Positions 8,579 through 17,243 of a stretch of 64,000 bases of DNA are shown here, one piece after another; the first letter of the stretch is position 1, and each line of letters starts with the position of its first letter. The translations under genes and the position numbers were made by a program. The notes under the pieces are model-generated. The model was not told where the DNA came from. It saw only the letters and a program-made list of their open reading frames with translations, and ran no database searches. Source of the stretch: Jejuia sp043557195 (GTDB lineage: Bacteria > Bacteroidota > Bacteroidia > Flavobacteriales > Flavobacteriaceae); assembly GCA_043557195.1 (NCBI GenBank), contig CP121314.1, forward strand, positions 2,728,001 through 2,792,000, written 5' to 3'.

Positions 8579-11083
8579 ATGGCGAAGAATTTAGTAATAG
8601 TTGAGTCACCAGCCAAGGCTAAAACTATAGAAAAATTTTTAGGAAAAGATTTCAAAGTAGAATCTAGTTTTGGGCACATTGCCGACCTTCCTTCCAAGGA
8701 GTTAGGTGTTGATGTAGAAGGCGATTTTAAGCCCAAATATCAAGTTTCAAAAGATAAAAAAGAAGTAGTAAAGAAGTTAAAGGCTCTTGCTAAAAAAGCT
8801 GAAATGGTTTGGTTAGCAAGTGATGAAGACCGAGAGGGAGAAGCCATCGCGTGGCATTTAGCAGAAACTTTAAAACTAGATAAGGCAAAAACTAAGCGCA
8901 TAGTTTTCCATGAGATTACAAAAGCAGCGATAAAAAAAGCTATTGAAAATCCAAGAGGTATTGATTACGACTTGGTAGATGCACAACAAGCGCGTCGTGT
9001 TTTAGATAGAATAGTAGGTTACGAGTTGTCGCCCGTACTTTGGCGAAAAGTAAAGGGCGGTCTGTCTGCAGGTCGAGTTCAATCTGTTTCTGTACGATTA
9101 ATTGTTGAAAAGGAACGTGAAATTCAAGAGTTTACGCCAGAGGCTTCTTTTAGGATTGATGCAGAGTTTTCTAATGAGGATGGGCAAACGTTTAAAGCTA
9201 AACTTCCGAAGAATTTTAAAACGAAAGAAGAAGCTTATAAATTCTTAGAAAAGAATGCTTCTGCAGATTTTAAAGTTGCAGACCTTACTAAAAAACCTGC
9301 TAAAAAATCACCTGCTGCACCATTTACAACATCAACACTTCAGCAGGAAGCATCAAGAAAGTTGTATTTTTCAGTAAGTAAAACCATGACCATGGCGCAA
9401 CGTTTATACGAAGCGGGATTAATTACTTACATGAGAACCGATAGTGTGAATTTATCGGATGAAGCAAGACAGGGAGCACAAGCTGAAATTGAAAGTGCTT
9501 ACGGCGATTCATATAGTAATCCAAGAAATTATAAGGGAAAATCTAAAGGTGCACAAGAAGCGCATGAGGCAATTCGTCCAACTGATTTTTCGAGACATTC
9601 AGTAAATATTGATAGAGACCAAGCACGCTTATATGATTTAATTTGGAAGCGTGCCATAGCATCTCAAATGAGTGATGCACAGTTAGAGCGTACTAACGTG
9701 AAAATTGAAGCCTCAACACACAATGAAACATTTTCTTCAAATGGAGAGGTGATTAAATTTGATGGGTTTTTAAAGGTATACCTTGAGGGAACTGATGATG
9801 AAGATACTGAGCAAGATGGTATGTTACCGGCATTGAAAGTAAATGAAACTTTACTAAACAGTTTCATTTCAGCAACGGAGCGTTACACACGTCCACCATC
9901 AAGATATACTGAAGCATCTTTAGTGAAGAAATTAGAAGAGTTAGGTATCGGGCGTCCATCAACGTATGCGCCTACCATTTCAACTATTCAAAATAGAAAT
10001 TATGTTGAAAAGGGTACGGTTGAAGGTGTGGAACGCGAATACACACAACTCAAACTTCAAAATGGAAAAGTTTCTGATAAAACATTGACAGAGAAAGTTG
10101 GTTCAGACAAAGGAAAGTTGGTGCCTACTGATATAGGTATGATTGTGACGGACTTTTTAGTGAATCATTTTGAAGCTATTCTTGATTACAATTTTACTGC
10201 TAAAGTTGAAGAAGATTTTGATGAAATTGCAGAAGGAAGAGAAGATTGGACAGAAATGATGCAGTCGTTCTACAAAAAATTTCATCCTGTTGTTGAAGAT
10301 GTTAAGGAAAATGCAGATAGAGAATCTGGTGAGCGTATTTTAGGTGAAGATCCTAAAACGGGGCGTCAGGTAAGTGTACGATTAGGAAAGTTTGGACCAA
10401 TGGTTCAGGTAGGAACTGTGGACGATGAGGAAAAACCATTATTTGCAAGTTTAAGCCCAGACCAGCAACTAAACACCATTACTTTTGAAGAGGCTATGGA
10501 TTTATTCCAGTTGCCTAAAACTTTGGGTGAGTATGAAGGTGAGGAAGTGCAAGTAAATAACGGACGTTTTGGGCCTTATGTTAAATTTGGGAAGTCGTTT
10601 GTTTCATTACCAAAAGGTCAAGATCCGCTTAGTGTTGAACTTGACGATGCTATTGTTTTAATAAAAGAAAAGCAAAAAGCAGATGCACCTATATATATGT
10701 ATCAGGATTTACCAGTACAAAAAGGTAAAGGACGTTTTGGGCCATTTATTAAATGGAACAATATGTTTATCAATGTAAATAAAAAGTACGATTGGGATAA
10801 TTTATCAGATGCTGATATTGTTGAGTTGATTGAAGATAAAATTCAAAAGGAAAAAGATAAATTAATTCACCATTGGGAGGCTGAGGGTATTCGCGTAGAA
10901 AAGGCTCGATGGGGAAGGCATAATGTGATAAAAGGGAAAATTAAAGTGGAGCTCCCCAAGACGGTTGATGTTTCAGATATGACATTAGAAGAAGCACAAG
11001 CGCATATAGAAACTAAGGCACCAAAAAAGAAAGCGCCAAAAAAGCGCGCTACCAAAAAGAAAGCAGTATCTAAAAAGAAATAA
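8579..11083 (+). CDS. topA: DNA topoisomerase I (type IA)
   Basis: 834 aa. Relaxes negative supercoils by single-strand passage. The TOPRIM domain opens the protein (NLVIVESPAKAKTIEKFLG and the acidic DEDREGEA). The catalytic tyrosine is in GLITYMRTDSV at about residue 284, followed by the family block EAHEAIRPTD. Instead of classical 4-Cys zinc fingers the C-terminus has repeated 'GRFGPYVKFG / KGRFGPFIKW / WGRHNVIKG' modules, the usual Bacteroidetes arrangement. It ends in a Lys/Ala-rich tail that probably binds DNA. The start at 8579 (MAKNLVIVE) fits the family exactly; an ATG at 8572 is in another frame. Confidence 0.98.
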   Translation: MAKNLVIVESPAKAKTIEKFLGKDFKVESSFGHIADLPSKELGVDVEGDFKPKYQVSKDKKEVVKKLKALAKKAEMVWLASDEDREGEAIAWHLAETLKLDKAKTKRIVFHEITKAAIKKAIENPRGIDYDLVDAQQARRVLDRIVGYELSPVLWRKVKGGLSAGRVQSVSVRLIVEKEREIQEFTPEASFRIDAEFSNEDGQTFKAKLPKNFKTKEEAYKFLEKNASADFKVADLTKKPAKKSPAAPFTTSTLQQEASRKLYFSVSKTMTMAQRLYEAGLITYMRTDSVNLSDEARQGAQAEIESAYGDSYSNPRNYKGKSKGAQEAHEAIRPTDFSRHSVNIDRDQARLYDLIWKRAIASQMSDAQLERTNVKIEASTHNETFSSNGEVIKFDGFLKVYLEGTDDEDTEQDGMLPALKVNETLLNSFISATERYTRPPSRYTEASLVKKLEELGIGRPSTYAPTISTIQNRNYVEKGTVEGVEREYTQLKLQNGKVSDKTLTEKVGSDKGKLVPTDIGMIVTDFLVNHFEAILDYNFTAKVEEDFDEIAEGREDWTEMMQSFYKKFHPVVEDVKENADRESGERILGEDPKTGRQVSVRLGKFGPMVQVGTVDDEEKPLFASLSPDQQLNTITFEEAMDLFQLPKTLGEYEGEEVQVNNGRFGPYVKFGKSFVSLPKGQDPLSVELDDAIVLIKEKQKADAPIYMYQDLPVQKGKGRFGPFIKWNNMFINVNKKYDWDNLSDADIVELIEDKIQKEKDKLIHHWEAEGIRVEKARWGRHNVIKGKIKVELPKTVDVSDMTLEEAQAHIETKAPKKKAPKKRATKKKAVSKKK

Positions 11084-11176
11084 TACCAATTAGAGGGTAT
11101 GTTTTTGCATATCCTAATTTCCTATATTGTGTGTTTTTAAAACAAAACAAATTAGTTAATTAAATAAGCCATTTTA

Positions 11177-12343
11177 ATGAATTTTAATTTTCTCTCTCCC
11201 GTATCAGATAACGTTTTAGCTCATAACGAATTACTATCGATGCAGGTCTTAGGGAGAAGACTTAGAATTCATTCTGCTCAAAAAGGAATTCCAGAATTAG
11301 AAGGGGTAAACATTGCTATTTTAGGAGTTATTGAAAATAGAAATGATGTTGATTATATAGGAGAAGTGTTTCAGTTAGATGAAATCAGAAAATCTTTATA
11401 TGCGTTATTTCCTGGAAGCTGGAATACAACGATAGCCGATTTAGGAGATATTAATGCAGGCGAAAGTGTAGAGGACACATATTTTGCGCTTCGAGAAACC
11501 ATCGAGATTCTTATAAAAAAAGATATAATCCCAGTGTTGTTAGGCGGAAGCCAGGATTTAACATACGCCAATTATCGAGCTTATGATGCATTGATGCCTA
11601 TGGTTAATTTGGTGAATGTAGATTGTAAGTTCGATTTAGGAGATTCAGCTAAACCTATAAAAAACAACAGTTACGTCGGAAAGATTATTCTAGACGAACC
11701 ATATAACCTCTTTAACTATTCAAATATTGGGTATCAAACCTATTTTAATTCTCAGGAAGAAATAGATTTGATGGAACGTCTCTATTTTGAGTCGTATCGC
11801 TTAGGTGAAGTCAATAAGGATATCACTGTTGTTGAGCCAGTGTTAAGAGATGCTAACATTGTTAGTATAGATTTAAAATCGGTAAAAGGCGCAGAAGTAA
11901 GTTTGAAACAGAAGTTTTCTCCAAACGGTTTAGATGGGAAAGAAATTTGTGCTATTTCTCGATACGCTGGTATTAGTAATAAGGTTAGCTCATTCGGTAT
12001 CTATGAATATAAACCATCTAGTGATGATGAGATTTCATCAATGCTCATTGCACAAATTATATGGTATTTCATCGAAGGTGTTAATTGTAGGGTGAAGGAC
12101 GATGATTTTACAGATGAGCGAAACTATCAAAAGTTTTACACAATGGTAGAATCTCACGAGTTAGTGTTTTATAAGAGTAATAAGACAGGGCGTTGGTGGG
12201 TAGAGATTCCTTTTTTGGCTGAAGTGAATAATAAATTAAAAAGACATACGTTATTACCATGCACACATCAGGATTATCTAGACGCATGTAATGATATTGT
12301 GCCAAACCGCTGGTTTAAAGCATTTCAGAAGAATTCTGTATAA
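11177..12343 (+). CDS. Arginase/formimidoylglutamase-fold protein with degenerate metal site
   Basis: 388 aa. Overall similarity to the ureohydrolase (arginase/formimidoylglutamase) family is readable from the order of its motifs. The binuclear-Mn ligands are largely replaced: GGDHS has become GGSQD (123-127), DAHxD has become DCKFD (149-153), and SxDxDxxDP has become SIDLKSVKG (230-238). Both motif histidines and at least one aspartate are missing, so hydrolase activity is doubtful. Such genes are often annotated formimidoylglutamase and sit just upstream of gldK in flavobacteria; no hut genes are near. A structural or regulatory role linked to the gld cluster is possible but inferred. Confidence 0.8.
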   Translation: MNFNFLSPVSDNVLAHNELLSMQVLGRRLRIHSAQKGIPELEGVNIAILGVIENRNDVDYIGEVFQLDEIRKSLYALFPGSWNTTIADLGDINAGESVEDTYFALRETIEILIKKDIIPVLLGGSQDLTYANYRAYDALMPMVNLVNVDCKFDLGDSAKPIKNNSYVGKIILDEPYNLFNYSNIGYQTYFNSQEEIDLMERLYFESYRLGEVNKDITVVEPVLRDANIVSIDLKSVKGAEVSLKQKFSPNGLDGKEICAISRYAGISNKVSSFGIYEYKPSSDDEISSMLIAQIIWYFIEGVNCRVKDDDFTDERNYQKFYTMVESHELVFYKSNKTGRWWVEIPFLAEVNNKLKRHTLLPCTHQDYLDACNDIVPNRWFKAFQKNSV

Positions 12344-12426
12344 TAGACAAAGTATGGTCAAAAGGTCGATTTCATCGGTGAAATGCCAAATTTTTACGAT
12401 GAAATGTTATTTTTTTAGATAAAAAG

Positions 12427-12457
12427 TTGTTTTTTCGAAAATATATAAATATGTTTA
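12427..12457 (+). promoter_or_regulatory. Candidate promoter of the gldKLMN operon
   Basis: TTG at 12427-12429, then 20 bases, then TATGTTTA at 12450-12457 (one mismatch to TAnnTTTG). It lies about 45 bases before the gldK ATG. Confidence 0.5.
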
Positions 12458-12500
12458 CGCTCTCAAAATTGAAGCTATAATAATTAACCTCGAGTTTTCT

Positions 12501-13871
12501 ATGAATATGAAGAAGTTTATTTTATTAACCACAGTATTAACTTTACTGGCTAGTTGTGGCTCTAAAGATAGAGGAGAGCTGGTAGGAGTTCAAGGAAAAA
12601 AATGGCATCCAGAAAAACCTTATGGTATGGAGCTTGTTCCTGGTGGTGCATTTATAATGGGTAAAGCCGATGATGATCTTGCTGGAGTAAACGATGCTCC
12701 TGGTAAGACAGTAACGGTTAGAGCCTTTTATATGGATGCGACTGAAATTACAAACAGTGAATATCGCCAGTTTGTGCATTGGGTTAGAGATTCTGTTCTT
12801 AGAATGGAGCTTGCTAAACTTGCAGATGATGTTGGTTTAACTCAAGCAGACGAGGGAACAATAGGAGAATACGCTTTTAAAGATGCAGATCCTGAAAATA
12901 TGTCGGTATATGAAAAGTATATGTACGAAAACTATACTGGATTAGGACCAACTGGATATGAAGGGAGAAAAATTAATAAAGATGTAGAGTTAATCTTTGA
13001 TACTTCAGAGTACTTAGATGAGTATTATGCTGAGGTTATGGATACTATGTATTTACCTTTGGAAGAATCTTATAACGGGCAACGTACTTGGGATGTGAAG
13101 AAATTCAAATTTCAATACAGTTATATGGATATCCAGGAAGCTGCTAGAAACAGAGGTGTAAAGCGTAGCAAAGTAATTAAGAAAGAAGAAGTTGAAATTT
13201 ATCCAGATACTACAGTATGGATTAGAGATTTCCAATATTCATATAACGAACCTATGCACAACGACTATTTTTGGCATGAAGCTTATGGAGAATATCCGGT
13301 AGTTGGTGTAACTTGGAAACAAGCAAAGGCATTTTGTGAGTGGAGAACTATCAACAAGAATACATACCAAAAAACTAGAAAAGGTGCTGCATTAGTAAAC
13401 AGATTCAGATTACCATCAGAAGCAGAATGGGAATATGCTGCAAGAGGTGGTTTACAAGCCGCAACATATCCATGGGGTGGACCTTATACCAAGAGTGATA
13501 GAGGTTGTTTTATGGCAAACTTTAAACCAGTACGTGGAGATTATGCAGCAGACCAAGCTTTATACACGGTTGAAGCAAAATCTTATGAGCCAAATGATTA
13601 CAATTTGTATAACATGGCTGGTAACGTTTCAGAATGGGTAAATGCTTCATACGACCCTGCGTCTTATGAGTATTCATCAACAATAAATCCAAGTGTTAAC
13701 GATCCTGAGAATACACGTAAAGTGATTAGAGGTGGTTCTTGGAAAGATGTAGCTTACTTTTTACAAGTGAGTTCAAGAGATTACGAATATGCAGATTCTG
13801 CAAGAAGTTATATAGGTTTCAGAACCGTTCAAGATTACATGGGGACAAACGTAACTAAGAACGGAAAATAA
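12501..13871 (+). CDS. gldK: GldK, outer-membrane ring lipoprotein of the type IX secretion system / gliding machinery
   Basis: 456 aa. Signal with lipobox LLASC (Cys about 19), so an outer-membrane lipoprotein; GldK and GldN form the periplasmic ring of T9SS. It has the formylglycine-generating-enzyme-like (FGE/sulfatase-modifying) fold: 'MELVPGGAFIMG', 'FYMDATEITNSEYRQFV', 'RLPSEAEWEYAARGG', 'YNMAGNVSEWV', 'VIRGGSW'. As in other GldK proteins the fold appears structural rather than enzymatic. The start could be either of two close ATGs (MNMKK). It is followed by gldL after 81 bases that contain a hairpin. Confidence 0.97.
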   Translation: MNMKKFILLTTVLTLLASCGSKDRGELVGVQGKKWHPEKPYGMELVPGGAFIMGKADDDLAGVNDAPGKTVTVRAFYMDATEITNSEYRQFVHWVRDSVLRMELAKLADDVGLTQADEGTIGEYAFKDADPENMSVYEKYMYENYTGLGPTGYEGRKINKDVELIFDTSEYLDEYYAEVMDTMYLPLEESYNGQRTWDVKKFKFQYSYMDIQEAARNRGVKRSKVIKKEEVEIYPDTTVWIRDFQYSYNEPMHNDYFWHEAYGEYPVVGVTWKQAKAFCEWRTINKNTYQKTRKGAALVNRFRLPSEAEWEYAARGGLQAATYPWGGPYTKSDRGCFMANFKPVRGDYAADQALYTVEAKSYEPNDYNLYNMAGNVSEWVNASYDPASYEYSSTINPSVNDPENTRKVIRGGSWKDVAYFLQVSSRDYEYADSARSYIGFRTVQDYMGTNVTKNGK

Positions 13872-13914
13872 ATCGTATTAAATCAAATCAGTAATAACTA
13901 TTAATTTAACCTAC

Positions 13915-13935
13915 TTAAGTAGTTTGTCTACTTAA
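13915..13935 (+). other. Intercistronic hairpin between gldK and gldL
   Basis: Perfect 8-bp inverted repeat TTAAGTAG / CTACTTAA with a 5-base loop TTTGT and no T-run. More likely an RNA stability or processing element than a terminator. Confidence 0.5.
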
Positions 13936-13952
13936 AATTAAAAACCAAAATT

Positions 13953-14585
13953 ATGGCAAAGTCAAAAGCAAGTAAAAAATTCATGAATATGGCCTATGGC
14001 CTTGGAGCAGCAATTGTAATCGTTGGTGCACTATTTAAGATTATTCATTTTGAAATCGGACCTTTAACAGGAAACGTGATGTTAACTATCGGTCTTGTAA
14101 CAGAAGCAATTATTTTCGCATTATCAGCGTTTGAACCAGTTGATGAAGATTTAGATTGGTCTCTAGTATATCCAGAATTAGCTGGTGGACAAGCATCTGC
14201 TAAAGAAAACCAAAACCCTAAAGGTGTTTTATCTCAAAAATTAGATGAATTACTTAAAGAAGCTAAAATCGACGGAGAGTTAATGGCAAGCTTAGGCGAA
14301 AGCATTAAAAACTTTGAAGGTGCAGCAAAAGGTATTTCACCAACTGTAGATTCTATTCAAGCTACTCAAAAATATGGTGAAGAATTATCATTAGCAGCAG
14401 CACAAATGGAATCTTTAAACAGCTTATATAAAGTACAATTAGAGAGCATTAACAAGCAAGCTTCTATAAACGAAGAGTCTGTAGAAAATGCTGCTAAGTT
14501 GAAAGAACAAATGGAATCTTTAGCGTCTAACTTATCGTCATTAAATGGCGTTTATGGTGGAATGTTATCTGCAATGAATAAATAA
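13953..14585 (+). CDS. gldL: GldL, inner-membrane motor subunit of T9SS/gliding
   Basis: 210 aa. Two N-terminal transmembrane helices (about 14-34 and 41-60) followed by a long cytoplasmic, coiled-coil-like tail. GldL with GldM forms the proton-driven motor. A membrane-embedded glutamate sits in helix 2 (GLVTEAIIFALSAFEP, Glu51), equivalent to the essential Glu of characterised GldL proteins. The short GldL start MAKSKASKKFMNMAYGLGAA is typical. Third-party regulation is not visible; it sits between two hairpin-bearing or A-rich spacers in the operon. Confidence 0.97.
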   Translation: MAKSKASKKFMNMAYGLGAAIVIVGALFKIIHFEIGPLTGNVMLTIGLVTEAIIFALSAFEPVDEDLDWSLVYPELAGGQASAKENQNPKGVLSQKLDELLKEAKIDGELMASLGESIKNFEGAAKGISPTVDSIQATQKYGEELSLAAAQMESLNSLYKVQLESINKQASINEESVENAAKLKEQMESLASNLSSLNGVYGGMLSAMNK

Positions 14586-14627
14586 TTAGGGGTTACCCAA
14601 ATTTAATAACCAAAAACCTAATTACAC

Positions 14628-16190
14628 ATGGCAGGAGGAAAACTATCACCAAGACAGAAGATGATAAACTTGATGTATTTAATATTCATCGCGATGTTAG
14701 CGTTAAATATGTCGAAAGAAGTATTATCAGCCTTCGGATTAATGAACGAAAAGCTTACGGAGTCTAATGAGGCAACCGAAGCTAGAAATGCAAACTTTGT
14801 TGCAAGTTTAGAACAAAAGGCTGCAGATGCTCCAGAGAAGTATCAACCTTTAAAAGCGAAAGCAAATTCAATAGATAAGCTAGCTCACGATTTTGATTCT
14901 TATTTAAAAGAATTGAAAGGTAAAATGACCGCTAAAATAGAAGACCCTACCGACTATGAAATCATGGATAAGGGCGATTATTTAGATCAAAACTTCTTTA
15001 AAGGAGATAAGATAAAAGAAGAAGGGCAAGCCTTTTTAACCCATATGAAAACTTTCAGAGAAGGTGTTGCTAACGTTTTAGCAGATAACCCTTCTATGGC
15101 ATCTGTAATCGAAGAAGTAAATGACAAATTCAATACAGACCCTGTAAAGAACAGAGATGGAGTTAAAGTTGACTGGTTAGATTACCATTACAAAGGGTTT
15201 CCTTTAGTGGCGTCTCTAACTAAAATGACACAGCTTCAAGCAGATATCAAGACCACAGAGTCTCAGATATTATCTACAATGTTAGAAGGCGAGTTATCTA
15301 GTCAAGTATCTATGACAAACTATACGACTTTAATGGAAACTTCAAAATCAGCTTATTTTAATGGTGAGCAGTTTGATGGACAAATTGTATTAGGTCGTAA
15401 AGATGCGACCACAAAGCCAAAAAGAGTTGAATTAACTCTTGATGGAAGAAAGCTTTCTGAAAATCAATATGCTATTGAGGACGGTAAAGTAAAGTTGAAA
15501 ATAGGTACTGGAGGTGTTGGAGAGCATAAAATTGAAGGTAAATTAATCTTCGGTGAAGGTGGTGAAGAAATTGAAGTTCCAGTAAGTTCTTCTTTCGCTA
15601 CTGTTGCTAAGCCAAATGCAGCTACAATTTCAGCTGATAAAATGAATGTTGTATATAGAGGTGTTAAAAACCCAATGACAATTTCATTTGCAGGTATTCC
15701 TGATAATAAAGTTGTTGCCAGTGCTCAAGGTTTAAATAGAGCAGGAGGTAGCAGGTATGTTATGGATGCAACAAACATCAAAGGTAGAGAAGTAACTATT
15801 AATGTTACTGGTACACTTCCTGATGGAGGAAAAGTTAGCGATAATGCTAAATTCAGAATTAAAGATTTACCTAAGCCAACAGGAACTGTTAGAGGTGAAG
15901 ATGGTGCAATTAAAATGCAACGTCAAAGTTTAGAAAAGTCTTCTATTGGTGCTAAGTTTGATGATTTTGATTTTGAGTTACCGCTTAGAGTTAGTGGCTT
16001 TAAATTTAAAGTTCCAGGTCAACCAACTATCGAAGTTAGAGGGAACAAATTAAACGACAGAGCTAAAAGTGCTTTACGTAAAGCTAAGCGTGGTTCTGGT
16101 GTTCAAATATTTGATATAGAAGCAAAAGCAAGTGGCGTAAGTGTGATTCTTAAAAAAGTATCTCCAGTATTTGTTGAACTTACAAATTAA
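14628..16190 (+). CDS. gldM: GldM, periplasm-spanning motor shaft of T9SS/gliding
   Basis: 520 aa, the usual GldM length. One N-terminal transmembrane helix (MINLMYLIFIAMLALNMSKEVLSAF) inserts into the GldL ring, and the rest is periplasmic with the successive helical D1 and Ig-like D2-D4 regions expected of the dimeric shaft. The C-terminal D4 region contacts the GldK/GldN ring. Start MAGGKLSPRQKMINLMY matches the family. It lies 42 bases after gldL; the gap to gldN contains a strong hairpin. Confidence 0.97.
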   Translation: MAGGKLSPRQKMINLMYLIFIAMLALNMSKEVLSAFGLMNEKLTESNEATEARNANFVASLEQKAADAPEKYQPLKAKANSIDKLAHDFDSYLKELKGKMTAKIEDPTDYEIMDKGDYLDQNFFKGDKIKEEGQAFLTHMKTFREGVANVLADNPSMASVIEEVNDKFNTDPVKNRDGVKVDWLDYHYKGFPLVASLTKMTQLQADIKTTESQILSTMLEGELSSQVSMTNYTTLMETSKSAYFNGEQFDGQIVLGRKDATTKPKRVELTLDGRKLSENQYAIEDGKVKLKIGTGGVGEHKIEGKLIFGEGGEEIEVPVSSSFATVAKPNAATISADKMNVVYRGVKNPMTISFAGIPDNKVVASAQGLNRAGGSRYVMDATNIKGREVTINVTGTLPDGGKVSDNAKFRIKDLPKPTGTVRGEDGAIKMQRQSLEKSSIGAKFDDFDFELPLRVSGFKFKVPGQPTIEVRGNKLNDRAKSALRKAKRGSGVQIFDIEAKASGVSVILKKVSPVFVELTN

Positions 16191-16193
16191 AAT

Positions 16194-16221
16194 ATTAGGC
16201 TAACAATTACGTTAGCCTAAT
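16194..16221 (+). other. Intercistronic hairpin between gldM and gldN
   Basis: Perfect 11-bp inverted repeat ATTAGGCTAAC / GTTAGCCTAAT with a 6-base loop, starting 3 bases after the gldM stop and ending 8 bases before the gldN ATG. There is no T-run, so it is unlikely to be an efficient intrinsic terminator. Confidence 0.6.
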
Positions 16222-16229
16222 AACATAAA

Positions 16230-17132
16230 ATGATGAATAAGATGAATTTTAAAAGTGTTTTATTAACCGTTGTAGCTGTTTTTACAGTATCAAGCACATT
16301 TGCACAATCTAATTTATTGACGGCTAAAGATCCGGAAGAAATTGGTGTAAGAACAGAAGAGCAAAAGGCAGTTGATAATGATAAGCCTTTAGAATATGGA
16401 TATGTTGATGATAGAGATATCCTATTTTCTAAAATGGTTTGGGAAAGAGTAAGGCTTGATGAAAGAGCAAATTTCCCATTATATTATCCTATTGATACCA
16501 ATAATATTGGTAGTAACAGACGTTCGTTATATGATGTTTTAATGAAAAACATTAAAAACGGAAAAATAAAAAACATTTATGATGATTCTTATTTTACTAC
16601 AAAACGTACGTTGAAGGATATAGAAGCTGCTTTATCAAAAATAGATACTACTGAATATGGTATTGAGCAATTAAATGCTGGTGAAGAATTGTCGGATGAG
16701 TTTATCGACAGACGTGATATCACTGCTGCAGATATTGTAGAGTACCGTGTAAAAGGATTATGGTATTTTGATAAGCGACATGCAGAAATGAAGTATAGAT
16801 TGATTGGTATAGCTCCAGTAGCTCCAGATGTTAACTTTATAGATGATGAAAATCCTGATTTGGTGCCATTATTTTGGGTGTTTTTCCCCCATGCTAGAGA
16901 GGTGTTACATGAAGCTAAGGCATTCAATAATACAAATAGTTCGATGCCGCATTCGTTCGACCATTTGTTAAATTCTAGACGTTTTCAAGGTTATATTTAT
17001 AAAGAAGAAAATGTTCAGGGAGATAGACAAGTTAACGAATACATAACAGACAATGCATTGATGCAACTTCTAGAATCTGAACGTATCAAAACAAAAATTA
17101 GAGATTTTGAATTAGATATGTGGACATACTAA
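16230..17132 (+). CDS. gldN: GldN, periplasmic ring component of T9SS/gliding
   Basis: 300 aa. Cleavable signal peptide (VLLTVVAVFTVSSTFAQS), then a mature periplasmic protein with the GldN pattern 'YGYVDDRDILFSKMVWERVRLDERANFPLYYP', 'LWYFDKRHAEMKYRLIGIAPVAPDV' and 'LFWVFFPHAREVLHEAKAFN'. GldN partners with GldK in the outer-membrane-associated ring. Last gene of the operon, followed by a terminator. Two adjacent ATGs (MMNKMNF) make the exact start uncertain by a residue or more. Confidence 0.97.
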   Translation: MMNKMNFKSVLLTVVAVFTVSSTFAQSNLLTAKDPEEIGVRTEEQKAVDNDKPLEYGYVDDRDILFSKMVWERVRLDERANFPLYYPIDTNNIGSNRRSLYDVLMKNIKNGKIKNIYDDSYFTTKRTLKDIEAALSKIDTTEYGIEQLNAGEELSDEFIDRRDITAADIVEYRVKGLWYFDKRHAEMKYRLIGIAPVAPDVNFIDDENPDLVPLFWVFFPHAREVLHEAKAFNNTNSSMPHSFDHLLNSRRFQGYIYKEENVQGDRQVNEYITDNALMQLLESERIKTKIRDFELDMWTY

Positions 17133-17153
17133 TTTGAATTCAACATAATAATG

Positions 17154-17185
17154 AAAACGCCTGCTTTTTAAGCGGGCGTTTTTCT
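17154..17185 (+). terminator. Rho-independent terminator of the gldKLMN operon
   Basis: Stem AAAACGCCTGC / GCGGGCGTTTT (one non-Watson-Crick position) with a T-rich tail, 21 bases after the gldN stop. Confidence 0.85.
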
Positions 17186-17195
17186 TTTTAGTAGT

Positions 17196-17229
17196 TTGTG
17201 TGCTTTAGAAACCTAATTTTTTAAATTTG
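17196..17229 (+). promoter_or_regulatory. Promoter of the FAD-oxidoreductase gene
   Basis: TTG (17196-17198), 23 bases, TAAATTTG (17222-17229); the ATG follows 14 bases later. Confidence 0.55.
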
Positions 17230-17243
17230 CTTAAATATTAAGA

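Noticed and set aside
11090..11135. Imperfect hairpin after topA
   Set aside because: Unpaired bases in the stem and no T-run; too weak to call a terminator.
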